Shown piece by piece: positions 35,707-44,411 of a DNA stretch of 64,000 bases. Positions within the stretch are counted from its first letter, which is position 1. The number at the start of each line of letters is the position of its first letter. The stretch spans positions 1 through 64,000 of the forward strand of contig URIY01000001.1 in assembly GCA_900547995.1 (NCBI GenBank), read 5' to 3'. A model generated the notes under the pieces. It did not search any database. It was not told the DNA's origin and saw only the letters and a list, made by a program, of their open reading frames with translations. Source of the DNA: an uncultured Mycoplasmatota bacterium (GTDB lineage: Bacteria > Bacillota_I > Bacilli_A > RF39 > UBA660). Both the position numbers and the translations under genes were made by a program.

Positions 35707-36482
35707 TAATCAATTTTTTCCTCTACTATTTCATTTTTTTTAAGTTCAACCTTACATGTTCTATTTAGTATATCAACGCTTTTTACCACGCCATCTTCTC
35801 CATGACATTTTATTTTATCACCAACACAAGGAAGACCATTTTTGCATTTCGTATATGTCTCATCTTCGTAATTCAAACAACAAAGTAATCTACCACAACT
35901 ACCATTTATTTTATTTGGATTTAGTGATATACCTTGATTTTTTGCCATATTAATAGAAACTGAATTTAATTCTTTTAGAAATCCTGCACAACATAGTGGT
36001 CTTCCACAAGGTCCAAGTCCACCAACTTCTTTAGCCTTATCACGAATACCTATTTGTCTTAATTCAATTCTTGTTTTATAAATATACGCTAAATCCTTAG
36101 CTAAATCACGAAAGTCAATCCTGCTATCTGATATAAATCTAAACATTAACTGACTTCTATCAAAAGTAAAATCAACATCTAGTATTTGAATATTTAAATT
36201 ATGTTTAACACTTAATTCTTTACATTTTTTTAAGGCTTTTTTTTCTTCTTCCTTATTTGCCAAATGCCTTTGATAATCTTGTTTTGTCGATATTCTAATA
36301 ATAGTATTTTTTTCTAAATCTTCAATTTTTATATCTTTAGGTTCTAAATCTGTAACTATTCCAAATTGTAAACCTCTATCTGTTTTTACAATTACTGTTA
36401 AATTTTTTTTCAAGTTAAATTTATCATTTTTACAAAAGGCAATTTTTTGATTATAAAATTTAACCTTTACAACATTAGGCAT
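35706..36482 (-). CDS. ricT: RicT/YaaT PSP1-domain protein
   Basis: A 258-aa protein of the RicAFT (Y-complex) family. In Bacillus this complex binds RNase Y and iron-sulfur clusters and helps phosphorelay and mRNA maturation. The PSP1 domain and a Cys-rich region (GPCGRPLCCAGFL, GSCGRLLCCLNYE, CKNGLPC) are seen; these cysteines bind the cluster in relatives. The ATG at 36482 lies 8 nt after AAGGTG. It overlaps the holB end by 8 nt. The partners RicA and RicF are not in the window. Confidence 0.92.
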   Translation of the reverse strand: MPNVVKVKFYNQKIAFCKNDKFNLKKNLTVIVKTDRGLQFGIVTDLEPKDIKIEDLEKNTIIRISTKQDYQRHLANKEEEKKALKKCKELSVKHNLNIQILDVDFTFDRSQLMFRFISDSRIDFRDLAKDLAYIYKTRIELRQIGIRDKAKEVGGLGPCGRPLCCAGFLKELNSVSINMAKNQGISLNPNKINGSCGRLLCCLNYEDETYTKCKNGLPCVGDKIKCHGEDGVVKSVDILNRTCKVELKKNEIVEEKID

Positions 36483-37425
36483 TACCATCACACCTTCCAA
36501 ATTCAATTATTAGTTTGTCCATTATTAAATTTAAATTATTATTTTCTTTTATCTTTTGCTGCAAATTTAAAAGTAAATTAATTTTAGTACATAAATTTTC
36601 ATAAGATAATTTATTTGATAGATTTATTATATCTTGGTTATCTTCTTCAAAAACATTAACTTTAGTATGACATTTCTTACGTAGTATGTCAATATAATAT
36701 AAAATCATAACTGAAAAAGCAATATAAAATTGTTCTTTTTCCTTATAAACATTAAACCATAGTTCATTTAAATGAATATATACGTCTAATTTATATTTTT
36801 CATAATAATTAACAAAATCTATACATTTATTTAAAACTGTAATATCGGTATCAATACCAAATATATTTTCCAAGGCCTGTTTTGTCATATTAAGGTTTGA
36901 CAAAATTCTATCTTCAAAACTAGGAGTTTCTATTTTATTTATTCCTATTAAGGAAATAATTTGACATCTTGAAATAATTGTACTTAACATATTATATATA
37001 TTTTCAGTAACTAAAATGGCAACGATATCTTGTTCTGGCTCCTCCAAAAATTTTAATATTGAATTGGCGGATGATTTATTTAATCTTTCAGCATTGTTAA
37101 TTATATATATTTTTTTATCACTATATATTGGTTTTTTTGAAAAATCGTATTGTAATTCATCTATTTCTTCCTTTTTTATAATTAATCCTTCTGGGTCAAT
37201 TATTTTAAGTTCAGGAAAGTCATTGTTATCAATCATATCACATATTTTTTGTGTATTTTCTATATTTACGCAAAAAAGGGCTTTTGCAAAAGCAATTGCA
37301 ACACCCATTCCATCTAAATATCCATTAGTTTCTATTATATATGCATGTGAATGTTCATTTTTCTTAATCACATTATTCATAATTTTGTAAGCATAAACTT
37401 GTGTATCTTGATATTTTTCTAGCAT
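36475..37425 (-). CDS. holB: DNA polymerase III subunit delta'
   Basis: A 316-aa clamp-loader subunit. The AAA-like fold shows HSHAYIIETNG, KKIYIINNAERLNKSSANSILKFLEEP and TIISRCQII, aligning with HolB. It lacks a clear P loop and zinc module, as usual for delta'. The start is the ATG at 37425 behind GAGGTG; longer frames overlap bofA. It works with DnaX (38593-40218) to load the DnaN clamp. Confidence 0.88.
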   Translation of the reverse strand: MLEKYQDTQVYAYKIMNNVIKKNEHSHAYIIETNGYLDGMGVAIAFAKALFCVNIENTQKICDMIDNNDFPELKIIDPEGLIIKKEEIDELQYDFSKKPIYSDKKIYIINNAERLNKSSANSILKFLEEPEQDIVAILVTENIYNMLSTIISRCQIISLIGINKIETPSFEDRILSNLNMTKQALENIFGIDTDITVLNKCIDFVNYYEKYKLDVYIHLNELWFNVYKEKEQFYIAFSVMILYYIDILRKKCHTKVNVFEEDNQDIINLSNKLSYENLCTKINLLLNLQQKIKENNNLNLIMDKLIIEFGRCDGNA

Positions 37426-37444
37426 GACTTCACCTCTTAATACA

Positions 37445-37633
37445 TTAAAACATAACGATAAACATGACAATAAATGATAATAAAGCAGGAACACCAAATA
37501 TAGTCATTGATCCTACCGTAATTAAATTTATTGGTACAACTACTCCTAATGGGGATGCAACTAAATTGTATCCATACAATAAAAAGGAGTAAAATACTAC
37601 CTTTTTTATTACATTAAATATTTTCTTTAACAT
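37445..37633 (-). CDS. bofA: BofA-family membrane protein
   Basis: A 62-aa protein with two hydrophobic stretches and the family pattern GYNLVASPLGVVVPINLITV and GVPALLSFIVMF. In Bacillus BofA (87 aa) inhibits processing of pro-sigma-K and sits just after recR, as here. The version here is shorter at the N terminus. No other sigma-K pathway gene is in the window, so a sporulation role is uncertain. Confidence 0.75.
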   Translation of the reverse strand: MLKKIFNVIKKVVFYSFLLYGYNLVASPLGVVVPINLITVGSMTIFGVPALLSFIVMFIVMF

Positions 37634-37674
37634 TACTTGTCACCTCTAGTTAATGTTATGGATTATATTTAATT

Positions 37675-38280
37675 TTATGAATCAGAAACAACAGTTCTAT
37701 TTTCAAGTGCCATTTCAAGTGTTAGTGAATCTATATAATCCATATTAGCACCTAGTGGCACACCATGAGCAATTTTTGAGACAACGACATTTTTATCATC
37801 AATTTTTTTACTTATATAAAGTGCCGTTGTTTCACCCTCTATACTTGGTGTTAATACTAAAATAAGTTCCTTAATTTCATTGCTTTTTATTCTGTCAAGT
37901 AAAGATTTAATATTCAAATCTTCTGGATTTTTACCATTCATTGGAGATATTAAACCATCAAGTACATGATATAACCCCTTATACGTACCAATTCTTTCTA
38001 TTGATATAACATCTTTAGGGTTTTCTACAACACAAATTGTACTATGATTTCTTGACTCATCACTACATAAAGAACATATATCTGTTTCAGAAAAGCCATG
38101 GCATTGTTGACATCGTTTTATTTTCTTTTTTACATTGGAAATAGAATACGAAAATAATTCTAACATTGCATCATCTGAATCAACTAAAGATAAAGCAAGT
38201 CTTTCAGCTGTTTTTTCGCCTATTCCAGGTAACCTTTTAAAACATTCAATTAGATTACATAAAGTTTCTGGATAATTCAT
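37675..38280 (-). CDS. recR: Recombination protein RecR
   Basis: A 201-aa repair mediator acting with RecF/RecO. It has the helix-hairpin-helix start LPGIGEKTAERLA, a C4 zinc finger CQQCHGFSETDICSLC (about 57-72) and a TOPRIM domain with ICVVENPKDV and LTPSIEGE. It overlaps ybaB by one base. Confidence 0.96.
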   Translation of the reverse strand: MNYPETLCNLIECFKRLPGIGEKTAERLALSLVDSDDAMLELFSYSISNVKKKIKRCQQCHGFSETDICSLCSDESRNHSTICVVENPKDVISIERIGTYKGLYHVLDGLISPMNGKNPEDLNIKSLLDRIKSNEIKELILVLTPSIEGETTALYISKKIDDKNVVVSKIAHGVPLGANMDYIDSLTLEMALENRTVVSDS

Positions 38281-38576
38281 TAAAATAAACCTGGCATTCC
38301 TTGAGTATATTTACCTAATTTTTTTTCTGTTTCTGCATCAATCTTTTTGAAAATACTATTTGTTAATACAACAATAATATCTTGCATCATTTCAATATCA
38401 TCTTTATCCATAGAATCATTATCTATTTTTACTTCTAAAATTTCTTTTTTACCATTTGCCTTAATTGTTACAAAAGAATTTGTTTCCTCAAAAATCATAT
38501 TATCTATTTCATTTTTTGCTTCCATCATATCTTTTTGCATTTTTTGTGCTTGTTTAAGCATTGCTTGCATATTCAT
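38280..38576 (-). CDS. YbaB/EbfC nucleoid-associated protein
   Basis: A 98-aa small DNA-binding dimer: MLKQAQKMQKDMMEAK, then strands VTIKANGKKEILEVKID. Located between dnaX and recR as in most bacteria. It starts behind AGAGG. Confidence 0.93.
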   Translation of the reverse strand: MNMQAMLKQAQKMQKDMMEAKNEIDNMIFEETNSFVTIKANGKKEILEVKIDNDSMDKDDIEMMQDIIVVLTNSIFKKIDAETEKKLGKYTQGMPGLF

Positions 38577-38592
38577 AATTTATTCCTCTTTT

Positions 38593-40218
38593 CTATTTAT
38601 CATATTCTATTATATCATTAAATAGGTTTTCAATGCTATTTTTTTTATCATTATTTTGTTCTTGTTTAAAAAGCATATTTATAATTTGTGTATCGTCTAC
38701 ATAATTATATTTTTTTGTTTTAGAATTATATTCTTCTTTAATGCTATTCCAAGTATCTTGATCAACAGCAACTACCATATAATTTTGCAAACCTATCTTT
38801 TGTAGTAATTTTTCTATATCAGGTATTTTTAAATTGAACTCTTTTTCAACATTTTCACTTTCAAAAACAAAAACTAAATTTTTATCACTCGCTGCTTTTA
38901 AATTTCCATCTAGAATTAATCCAGCAATATTACTATAATCAGGATCAATAATAAAATTCTTTACATTATCTATTTTCCCTTTACATTCAATTAAATATTT
39001 TTTATTAAAATTAGATAAGGTATTATTTATTCTGATATTTTTTAATTTTTCTAGCATTTCTTGCTTATCTTTAGAAACAGTAATTGGCTCTTCCTTATTG
39101 ACAGTATCTTTAACATCCAATTTTACTTTTTCTTTTTTTATTATAGGTATTTCTATTTTTTCATTATAGATTTTATTTTCACTAGTTGTCATTTTAATTA
39201 TATTTGTTTCAAACACTATTTTTGGATTACTAGCATTCTTTACTATATTTGACATATCTGAAAATTGCTCTATATATTTAATTAATTCATCATTTGATAT
39301 TTCTAGTTCATTTTTTGACAAATTGGTTACACTATCCACTAATATATTTCTTAAATATTCTATTAATTCATCTATTATTTTTACGAAATTCTTACCTTTG
39401 CTATTTAAATTATCAACGAATTCAAATATATTTTTATAGTCTTTACTTATTATCATTTTTATAAAACTTTTTAATTCATCGTGTGTTACAATTCCATTTA
39501 TATCATTTACATCATTAATAGTTATTTTATCATCACAATAAGAAACTAGTTTATCAAGCATACCAATTGAATCACGCATTCCACCATCACATAACTTAGC
39601 AATTTGAATTAAGGCTTCTTCATCTATTTCTATATTTTCTTGACTGCAAATGGTTTTTAATCGATTTACAACATCATCTTGACTTATTTTTTTAAAATCT
39701 AACCTTTGACATCTAGATAATATAGTTATTGGTATTTTATGGGGTTCAGTAGTTGCTAGTATAAAAATAGCATGTTTCGGTGGTTCTTCTAGTGTTTTTA
39801 ATAAAGCATTAAAAGCCCCAATTGTTAACATATGAACTTCATCTATTATGTATACCTTATATTTACTTGTATTTGGAACTAAATTTATTTTGTTTTTTAA
39901 TTCTCTTATCTCATCTACCCCGTTATTTGAAGCAGCATCTATTTCAATTATATCATTTGAATTTTTATTATTAATTTGCATACAGCTAACACAATTATCA
40001 CAAGGTATAAAATCATTTAAATGTTCACAATTAATTGTTTTAGCAAGTATTTTAGCAATACTTGTTTTTCCTGTTCCCCTTGGTCCGCAAAATAAGTATG
40101 CATGACTAATCTTATCTTTTCTAATGGCATTTTTTAATATTTTTACAACTATATCTTGCCCAGCAATTTCATCCAATTTTTTTGGTCTATATTTTCTATA
40201 TAAAGCCTGATACATCAT
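38593..40218 (-). CDS. dnaX: DNA polymerase III subunits gamma/tau
   Basis: A 541-aa clamp-loader ATPase. YQALYRKYRPKKLDE, Walker A GPRGTGKTS, a zinc module CEHLNDFIPCDNCVSC, VYIIDEVHMLT and ILSRCQRLDFK are all present. The tau-type C-terminal region is diverged. I prefer the ATG at 40218 (or 40215) behind GGATGGTGAT rather than the upstream in-frame ATG. No slippery frameshift site was evident. Confidence 0.95.
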   Translation of the reverse strand: MMYQALYRKYRPKKLDEIAGQDIVVKILKNAIRKDKISHAYLFCGPRGTGKTSIAKILAKTINCEHLNDFIPCDNCVSCMQINNKNSNDIIEIDAASNNGVDEIRELKNKINLVPNTSKYKVYIIDEVHMLTIGAFNALLKTLEEPPKHAIFILATTEPHKIPITILSRCQRLDFKKISQDDVVNRLKTICSQENIEIDEEALIQIAKLCDGGMRDSIGMLDKLVSYCDDKITINDVNDINGIVTHDELKSFIKMIISKDYKNIFEFVDNLNSKGKNFVKIIDELIEYLRNILVDSVTNLSKNELEISNDELIKYIEQFSDMSNIVKNASNPKIVFETNIIKMTTSENKIYNEKIEIPIIKKEKVKLDVKDTVNKEEPITVSKDKQEMLEKLKNIRINNTLSNFNKKYLIECKGKIDNVKNFIIDPDYSNIAGLILDGNLKAASDKNLVFVFESENVEKEFNLKIPDIEKLLQKIGLQNYMVVAVDQDTWNSIKEEYNSKTKKYNYVDDTQIINMLFKQEQNNDKKNSIENLFNDIIEYDK

Positions 40219-40244
40219 ATCACCATCCAACTGTATCCATTATA

Positions 40245-40685
40245 TCATTTTTTTCTTTTTTCTTTGAAGAATTTTTGTAATAATTCTAAACATTCTTTTC
40301 TATGTAACCCCTGTATAAACGATATATTTTTATAATTTTTATCTATTAATGAAAGATACTTGTTTATTTGTTCAAATTGTTCACCTGAAACACCATAAAT
40401 CACTTTTTTTATTCTACTTTGCATAATAACTGATGTGCACATAAAACACGGAGACAATGTTGTATAAAGTATACAACCATCTAAATGCCAAGTATGTAAT
40501 TTATTTGAAGCCTTTTCGATTGCTACTATTTCGGCATGTTTAGTAATTTTTTGTTTTTTTTCACGTTCATTATATGCTTTAGCAAGTATTTTATCATCTT
40601 TTACAATTACACATCCAACAGGCACATCACCATATTCAATTGATTTATTGGCTTCTCTTAAAGCAATTAACATATAATCTTTCAT
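40245..40685 (-). CDS. tadA: tRNA-specific adenosine deaminase TadA
   Basis: A 146-aa zinc deaminase making inosine-34 in tRNA-Arg. KHAEIVAIEKA carries the HAE motif (His/Glu) and TLSPCFMCTSVIM gives the PCxxC zinc ligands. The SRP RNA gene ends 13 nt upstream, so its terminator overlaps the tadA ribosome site. In Bacillus the order is tadA-scr-dnaX; here the SRP RNA precedes tadA. Confidence 0.93.
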   Translation of the reverse strand: MKDYMLIALREANKSIEYGDVPVGCVIVKDDKILAKAYNEREKKQKITKHAEIVAIEKASNKLHTWHLDGCILYTTLSPCFMCTSVIMQSRIKKVIYGVSGEQFEQINKYLSLIDKNYKNISFIQGLHRKECLELLQKFFKEKRKK

Positions 40686-40697
40686 CTATACCTCCAC

Positions 40698-40776
40698 AAA
40701 AAAAGCACACACATTAAGTGACTTTTAAGGCTGCTACCTTCCGATTCTGACCTGGTTCAAGTATTAACGTTGTGCA
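40698..40776 (-). ncRNA. ffs: Signal recognition particle RNA, small bacterial type
   Basis: On the minus strand the sequence folds into one long hairpin: GCACAACGTTAA at the 5' end pairs with TTAATGTGTGTGC at the 3' end. The conserved apical domain contains CCAGGTCAG, a GGAA tetraloop and AGGTAGCAGCC, which bind Ffh. A TTTTTTT run (40698-40704) ends it. It lacks the Alu domain of the longer Bacillus scRNA. Confidence 0.93.
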
Positions 40777-40830
40777 TATGTATTATTACATATTTTCTAT
40801 TTTTTTGCAACTTTATTAAGTGTTTTTTTA

Positions 40831-40846
40831 TGTTTCACGTGAAACA
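40831..40846. promoter_or_regulatory. parS site 1
   Basis: TGTTTCACGTGAAACA, the exact 16-bp ParB/Spo0J consensus. Confidence 0.93.
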
Positions 40847-40941
40847 TTTAATTGCAAATCAAAAGAAACTATATAATAGTATCTAATTTTTATATATTAA
40901 TTATTATAATATTTTTTTGTAAGTTTACATTAAAAAATCAA

Positions 40942-40957
40942 TGTTTCACGTGAAACA
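40942..40957. promoter_or_regulatory. parS site 2
   Basis: A perfect TGTTTCACGTGAAACA, extended to CAATGTTT/AAACATTG symmetry on both sides. Confidence 0.93.
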
Positions 40958-40974
40958 TTGATTTATATTATTTC

Positions 40975-41604
40975 TTACATAAATGCACTCATATCAGAAT
41001 AAGAAATAGGAGTATTTACATCATCTATATCATAAGATTCTTCATTACAATTTATAAACATTTTCGAAAAGCGACGACCCTTTGATTCATTTAAAACTTT
41101 AAACATTTTGCAAGTTCCCAAATAATACATTAATAAATCATATCCGTTATAATTTGTTGCATTTGAATGTGACTTTTCAAAATTTTTCAAGCGTCCCTTT
41201 GCCAATCTTATTTTAAATTCTTTTTCTATTTCCTTTATTATTTTTTTCTTAAAAGGTGTTTTTAAAATTGCATTTATTATTTCATTTTCGTCATAGGTTT
41301 CCATTCCATAATTTAATATAGTAAGGTGTTCCTTAGACCATTTACTTGCATATTTGTCTCCTCTCAGATCTTCATCAGAGATTGGATAAGTAAATGATGC
41401 GCCTAAAATACATTCATTAACCTTTTTATTATTTAATGTTTTCCTCATAACAGTTTCAAATTCTTCTGTAGAACTTATTTTTTTATTTTTCTTTAATACT
41501 TTATGCAATAAAAGTTCAAGTTCCTTCATTGACAAAATTGTACTTTCCAAATATGAATCTTTTGCATTTGGATAATTTTTTATAAATAATATTTCATTTT
41601 CCAT
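40975..41604 (-). CDS. Hypothetical protein, 209 aa, within the parS cluster
   Basis: I do not recognise it. The product is soluble, mostly helical and rich in Lys and Glu, with no membrane segment or clear catalytic motif. RBS AAAGGAAA precedes the ATG. It is bracketed by parS sites 1-2 on one side and 3-5 on the other and has no operon partner. It could simply occupy an origin-proximal gap, or be linked to segregation. Confidence 0.6.
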   Translation of the reverse strand: MENEILFIKNYPNAKDSYLESTILSMKELELLLHKVLKKNKKISSTEEFETVMRKTLNNKKVNECILGASFTYPISDEDLRGDKYASKWSKEHLTILNYGMETYDENEIINAILKTPFKKKIIKEIEKEFKIRLAKGRLKNFEKSHSNATNYNGYDLLMYYLGTCKMFKVLNESKGRRFSKMFINCNEESYDIDDVNTPISYSDMSAFM

Positions 41605-41692
41605 AGCTAAATTTCCTTTCTTATTGGAATATATTACAGCATTAAATATTATATGTCAATAAGTATTCTTTTTATTATTAAACCAAAAGTAA

Positions 41693-41708
41693 TGTTTCAC
41701 GTGAAACA
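41693..41708. promoter_or_regulatory. parS site 3
   Basis: A perfect TGTTTCACGTGAAACA, about 85 bp upstream of the 209-aa gene's start. Confidence 0.93.
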
Positions 41709-41827
41709 TTAGAATATATATTTATATAGAATGCCTTTTTGGGTAACAATAACAAAATTTATTTTTCAATTTTATTATCTAATGTAATAGTTTCTTTAAA
41801 AAATTATTTTTCATAATAATAAAACAA

Positions 41828-41843
41828 TGTTTCACGTGAAACA
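41828..41843. promoter_or_regulatory. parS site 4
   Basis: A perfect TGTTTCACGTGAAACA with outer symmetry AACAATG/CATTGTT. Confidence 0.93.
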
Positions 41844-41870
41844 TTGTTTTAAATTAAATTCTTTTTATTA

Positions 41871-41886
41871 TGTTTCACGTGAAACA
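41871..41886. promoter_or_regulatory. parS site 5
   Basis: A perfect TGTTTCACGTGAAACA ending 1 bp before the gyrA stop codon. Confidence 0.93.
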
Positions 41887-41887
41887 T

Positions 41888-44401
41888 TTATTCTTCTGTT
41901 GAATTTTCATTACTGATTTCTTCAACTTTATCAACAATAGCAACTGTACTTACCTTTTGATTATCCTTTAGATTAATTAATCTAACACCTTGAGCAACTC
42001 TTCCGGTAGATGATACTTGATCTAGTGGTAATCTTATGATAATTCCATTATCAGTAATTACCATTAAATCTTTATTTTCATCGTTTAAAGTTTTACATGC
42101 AACTATATTACCATTTTTTTCTGTTACATTTAGTCCCTTAACACCTTTACTACCTCTATGAGTCATTCTATATTCGCTTATACTAGTTTTTTTACCATAA
42201 CCGTTTTCTGTTACAACTAATACTTGATCATCAGTGTTTGCAATCTCACAATCAACTGCTTTACCATCACCAAGGTCAATACCTCTTACACCTGATGCTG
42301 TTCTTCCCATAACACGAATTTCATTTTCATCAAAACGTATCATTCTTCCATTTGAACCAGCAATAATTATTTGATTACTTCCATTAGTTTTCTTTGCAGA
42401 AATTAATGCATCATCATCTTTTAGTGTAATAGCAATCTTACCATTGCTTCTGATGTTTTCAAATTCACTAATATTGGTTTTCTTAATTAAACCGTTTTGT
42501 GTACAAAGTACAATATAATTATTTGTATCATTATTAGTTACCTTTAACATTACTGTTATTTTTTCATCCTTATCAATTGTTAGCAAATTTACAATTGGTA
42601 AACCTTTAGATTGCCTATTAAATGTTGGTATTTCATATCCCTTAACACGATATACTTTACCTTTATTACTAAAGAATAATAGATAGTCATGTGTTGTCAT
42701 AGTAACAATATTTTCAACAAAATCTTCCTCGTTTGTTGTCATACCCTTAATACCAACACCTCCACGATTTTGTAACTTGTATGTATCAGTCGTTACTCTC
42801 TTAATATACCCTTTATTTGTAAGAGTAATTATAATATCTTCTTCTGGTATTAATGATTCATCTTCAATATAATCAATAGCAGTCATATCAATGCTAGTTC
42901 TTCTATCATCGGCATATCTTTGCTTAATTTCAAGCATTTCATCTTTAATAATTTGATATACTCTATATTCATTAGCAAGAATATCCTTATAATCTTTAAT
43001 TAATTCTAATAATTCATTTAATTCTTGCTCAATTTTATCTCTTTCTAAGGCTGTTAATCTTCTTAATTTTAATTCTAGAATTGCATCAGCCTGAATATCA
43101 GATAATCCAAAGCGTGATATCAATTTTTCTTTTGCTTCTATATCACTTTCAGCATTTCTAATTATTCTTATTACTTCATCAATATAATCCAAAGCAATTT
43201 TATAACCTTCTAAGATATGAACTCTCTTCTCAGCCTTGGCTAAGTCAAATTTTGTTCTTCTAATAATAACAATTTTTTGATGATCTATATATTTTGATAT
43301 AATATCCTTTAAACCAAGCGTTTTTGGAGTTAACCCATCAAGCATTAAGAATATTATTCCATATGAAATTTGAAAATTAGTATGTTTATATAGATTATTA
43401 AGTACAACATTTGGATTAGCGTCCTTTTTAAGAGTAATTGTTATCTTTACACCATCTTTTAAATCAGTATGATAATCGGCAATTCCATCAATAATCTTAT
43501 TATGAACAAGTTCAGCAACCTTATTTTTTAATTCAAGGGTATTAACACCATATGGCACCTCTGTAAAAACAATACTACTATGATTGCCATGTTCTTCTAT
43601 TTCGGCTCTACTACGTATTGTTATAGTACCTCTACCTGTTTCATATGCCTTTTTAATTCCTGAATTTCCTAAAATAATACCACCGGTTGGAAAATCAGGT
43701 CCTTTAATATAATTCATAAGTTCAAGTGTTGTAATATCAGGATTATCAATAAAAGCAACACATCCATCAATTACCTCACCTAAATTATGGGGAGGAATAT
43801 TTGTTGCCATACCAACGGCAATACCCATTGTTCCATTTACCAAAATATTAGGAAATCTAGATGGTAAAACGGATGGTTCTTTACATGTTTCATCAAAGTT
43901 ACTGTCCATATCAACAGTATCTTTATTTATATCTCTAAGTAATTCAAGAGAAATCTTAGAAAGACGAGCTTCAGTATAACGGTAAGCAGCGGCTCCATCA
44001 CCTTCGATGTTACCAAAGTTACCATGGCCATCAACTAACATATATCTTTCATTAAAATCTTGAGCAAGTCTTACCATAGCCTCATATATAGAACTATCAC
44101 CATGTGGATGATAATGTCCCATAACATATCCAACCGTAGTAGCACTCTTCTTATGTGGCTTATCTGGAGTATTATTTTCCTCGTACATTGACCATAATAT
44201 TCTTCTATGAACAGGCTTTAATCCATCTCTTAAATCTGGAAGTGCACGAGATGCAATAACACTCATTGAGTAATCAAGAAATGATTGTTGTACCTCATCA
44301 ACAATATTATTTTCTTCTAAACTATCCCTTTCATGAAAATCACCATGAAAATTATTTTCTTTTTGTTCTTTTTCTTCTGAATTTAATACATCTTTATCCA
44401 T
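41888..44401 (-). CDS. gyrA: DNA gyrase subunit A
   Basis: An 837-aa topoisomerase subunit that cuts and rejoins DNA. The QSFLDYSMSVIASRALPD start, HPHGDSSIYEAMVRLAQ (quinolone region with the wild-type Ser and Glu) and YRYTEARLS (catalytic Tyr) are seen. The C-terminal beta-pinwheel repeats are present, including the GyrA-box-like segment NRQSKGLP. RBS GGGGGTGA precedes the ATG. It lies 10 nt after gyrB, with parS site 5 directly after its stop. Confidence 0.97.
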   Translation of the reverse strand: MDKDVLNSEEKEQKENNFHGDFHERDSLEENNIVDEVQQSFLDYSMSVIASRALPDLRDGLKPVHRRILWSMYEENNTPDKPHKKSATTVGYVMGHYHPHGDSSIYEAMVRLAQDFNERYMLVDGHGNFGNIEGDGAAAYRYTEARLSKISLELLRDINKDTVDMDSNFDETCKEPSVLPSRFPNILVNGTMGIAVGMATNIPPHNLGEVIDGCVAFIDNPDITTLELMNYIKGPDFPTGGIILGNSGIKKAYETGRGTITIRSRAEIEEHGNHSSIVFTEVPYGVNTLELKNKVAELVHNKIIDGIADYHTDLKDGVKITITLKKDANPNVVLNNLYKHTNFQISYGIIFLMLDGLTPKTLGLKDIISKYIDHQKIVIIRRTKFDLAKAEKRVHILEGYKIALDYIDEVIRIIRNAESDIEAKEKLISRFGLSDIQADAILELKLRRLTALERDKIEQELNELLELIKDYKDILANEYRVYQIIKDEMLEIKQRYADDRRTSIDMTAIDYIEDESLIPEEDIIITLTNKGYIKRVTTDTYKLQNRGGVGIKGMTTNEEDFVENIVTMTTHDYLLFFSNKGKVYRVKGYEIPTFNRQSKGLPIVNLLTIDKDEKITVMLKVTNNDTNNYIVLCTQNGLIKKTNISEFENIRSNGKIAITLKDDDALISAKKTNGSNQIIIAGSNGRMIRFDENEIRVMGRTASGVRGIDLGDGKAVDCEIANTDDQVLVVTENGYGKKTSISEYRMTHRGSKGVKGLNVTEKNGNIVACKTLNDENKDLMVITDNGIIIRLPLDQVSSTGRVAQGVRLINLKDNQKVSTVAIVDKVEEISNENSTEE

Positions 44402-44411
44402 AATTCACCCC

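Noticed and set aside
38593..40218. Programmed frameshift in dnaX giving a gamma form
   Set aside because: No A6-G slippery sequence followed by a stem-loop was found in the middle of the gene.
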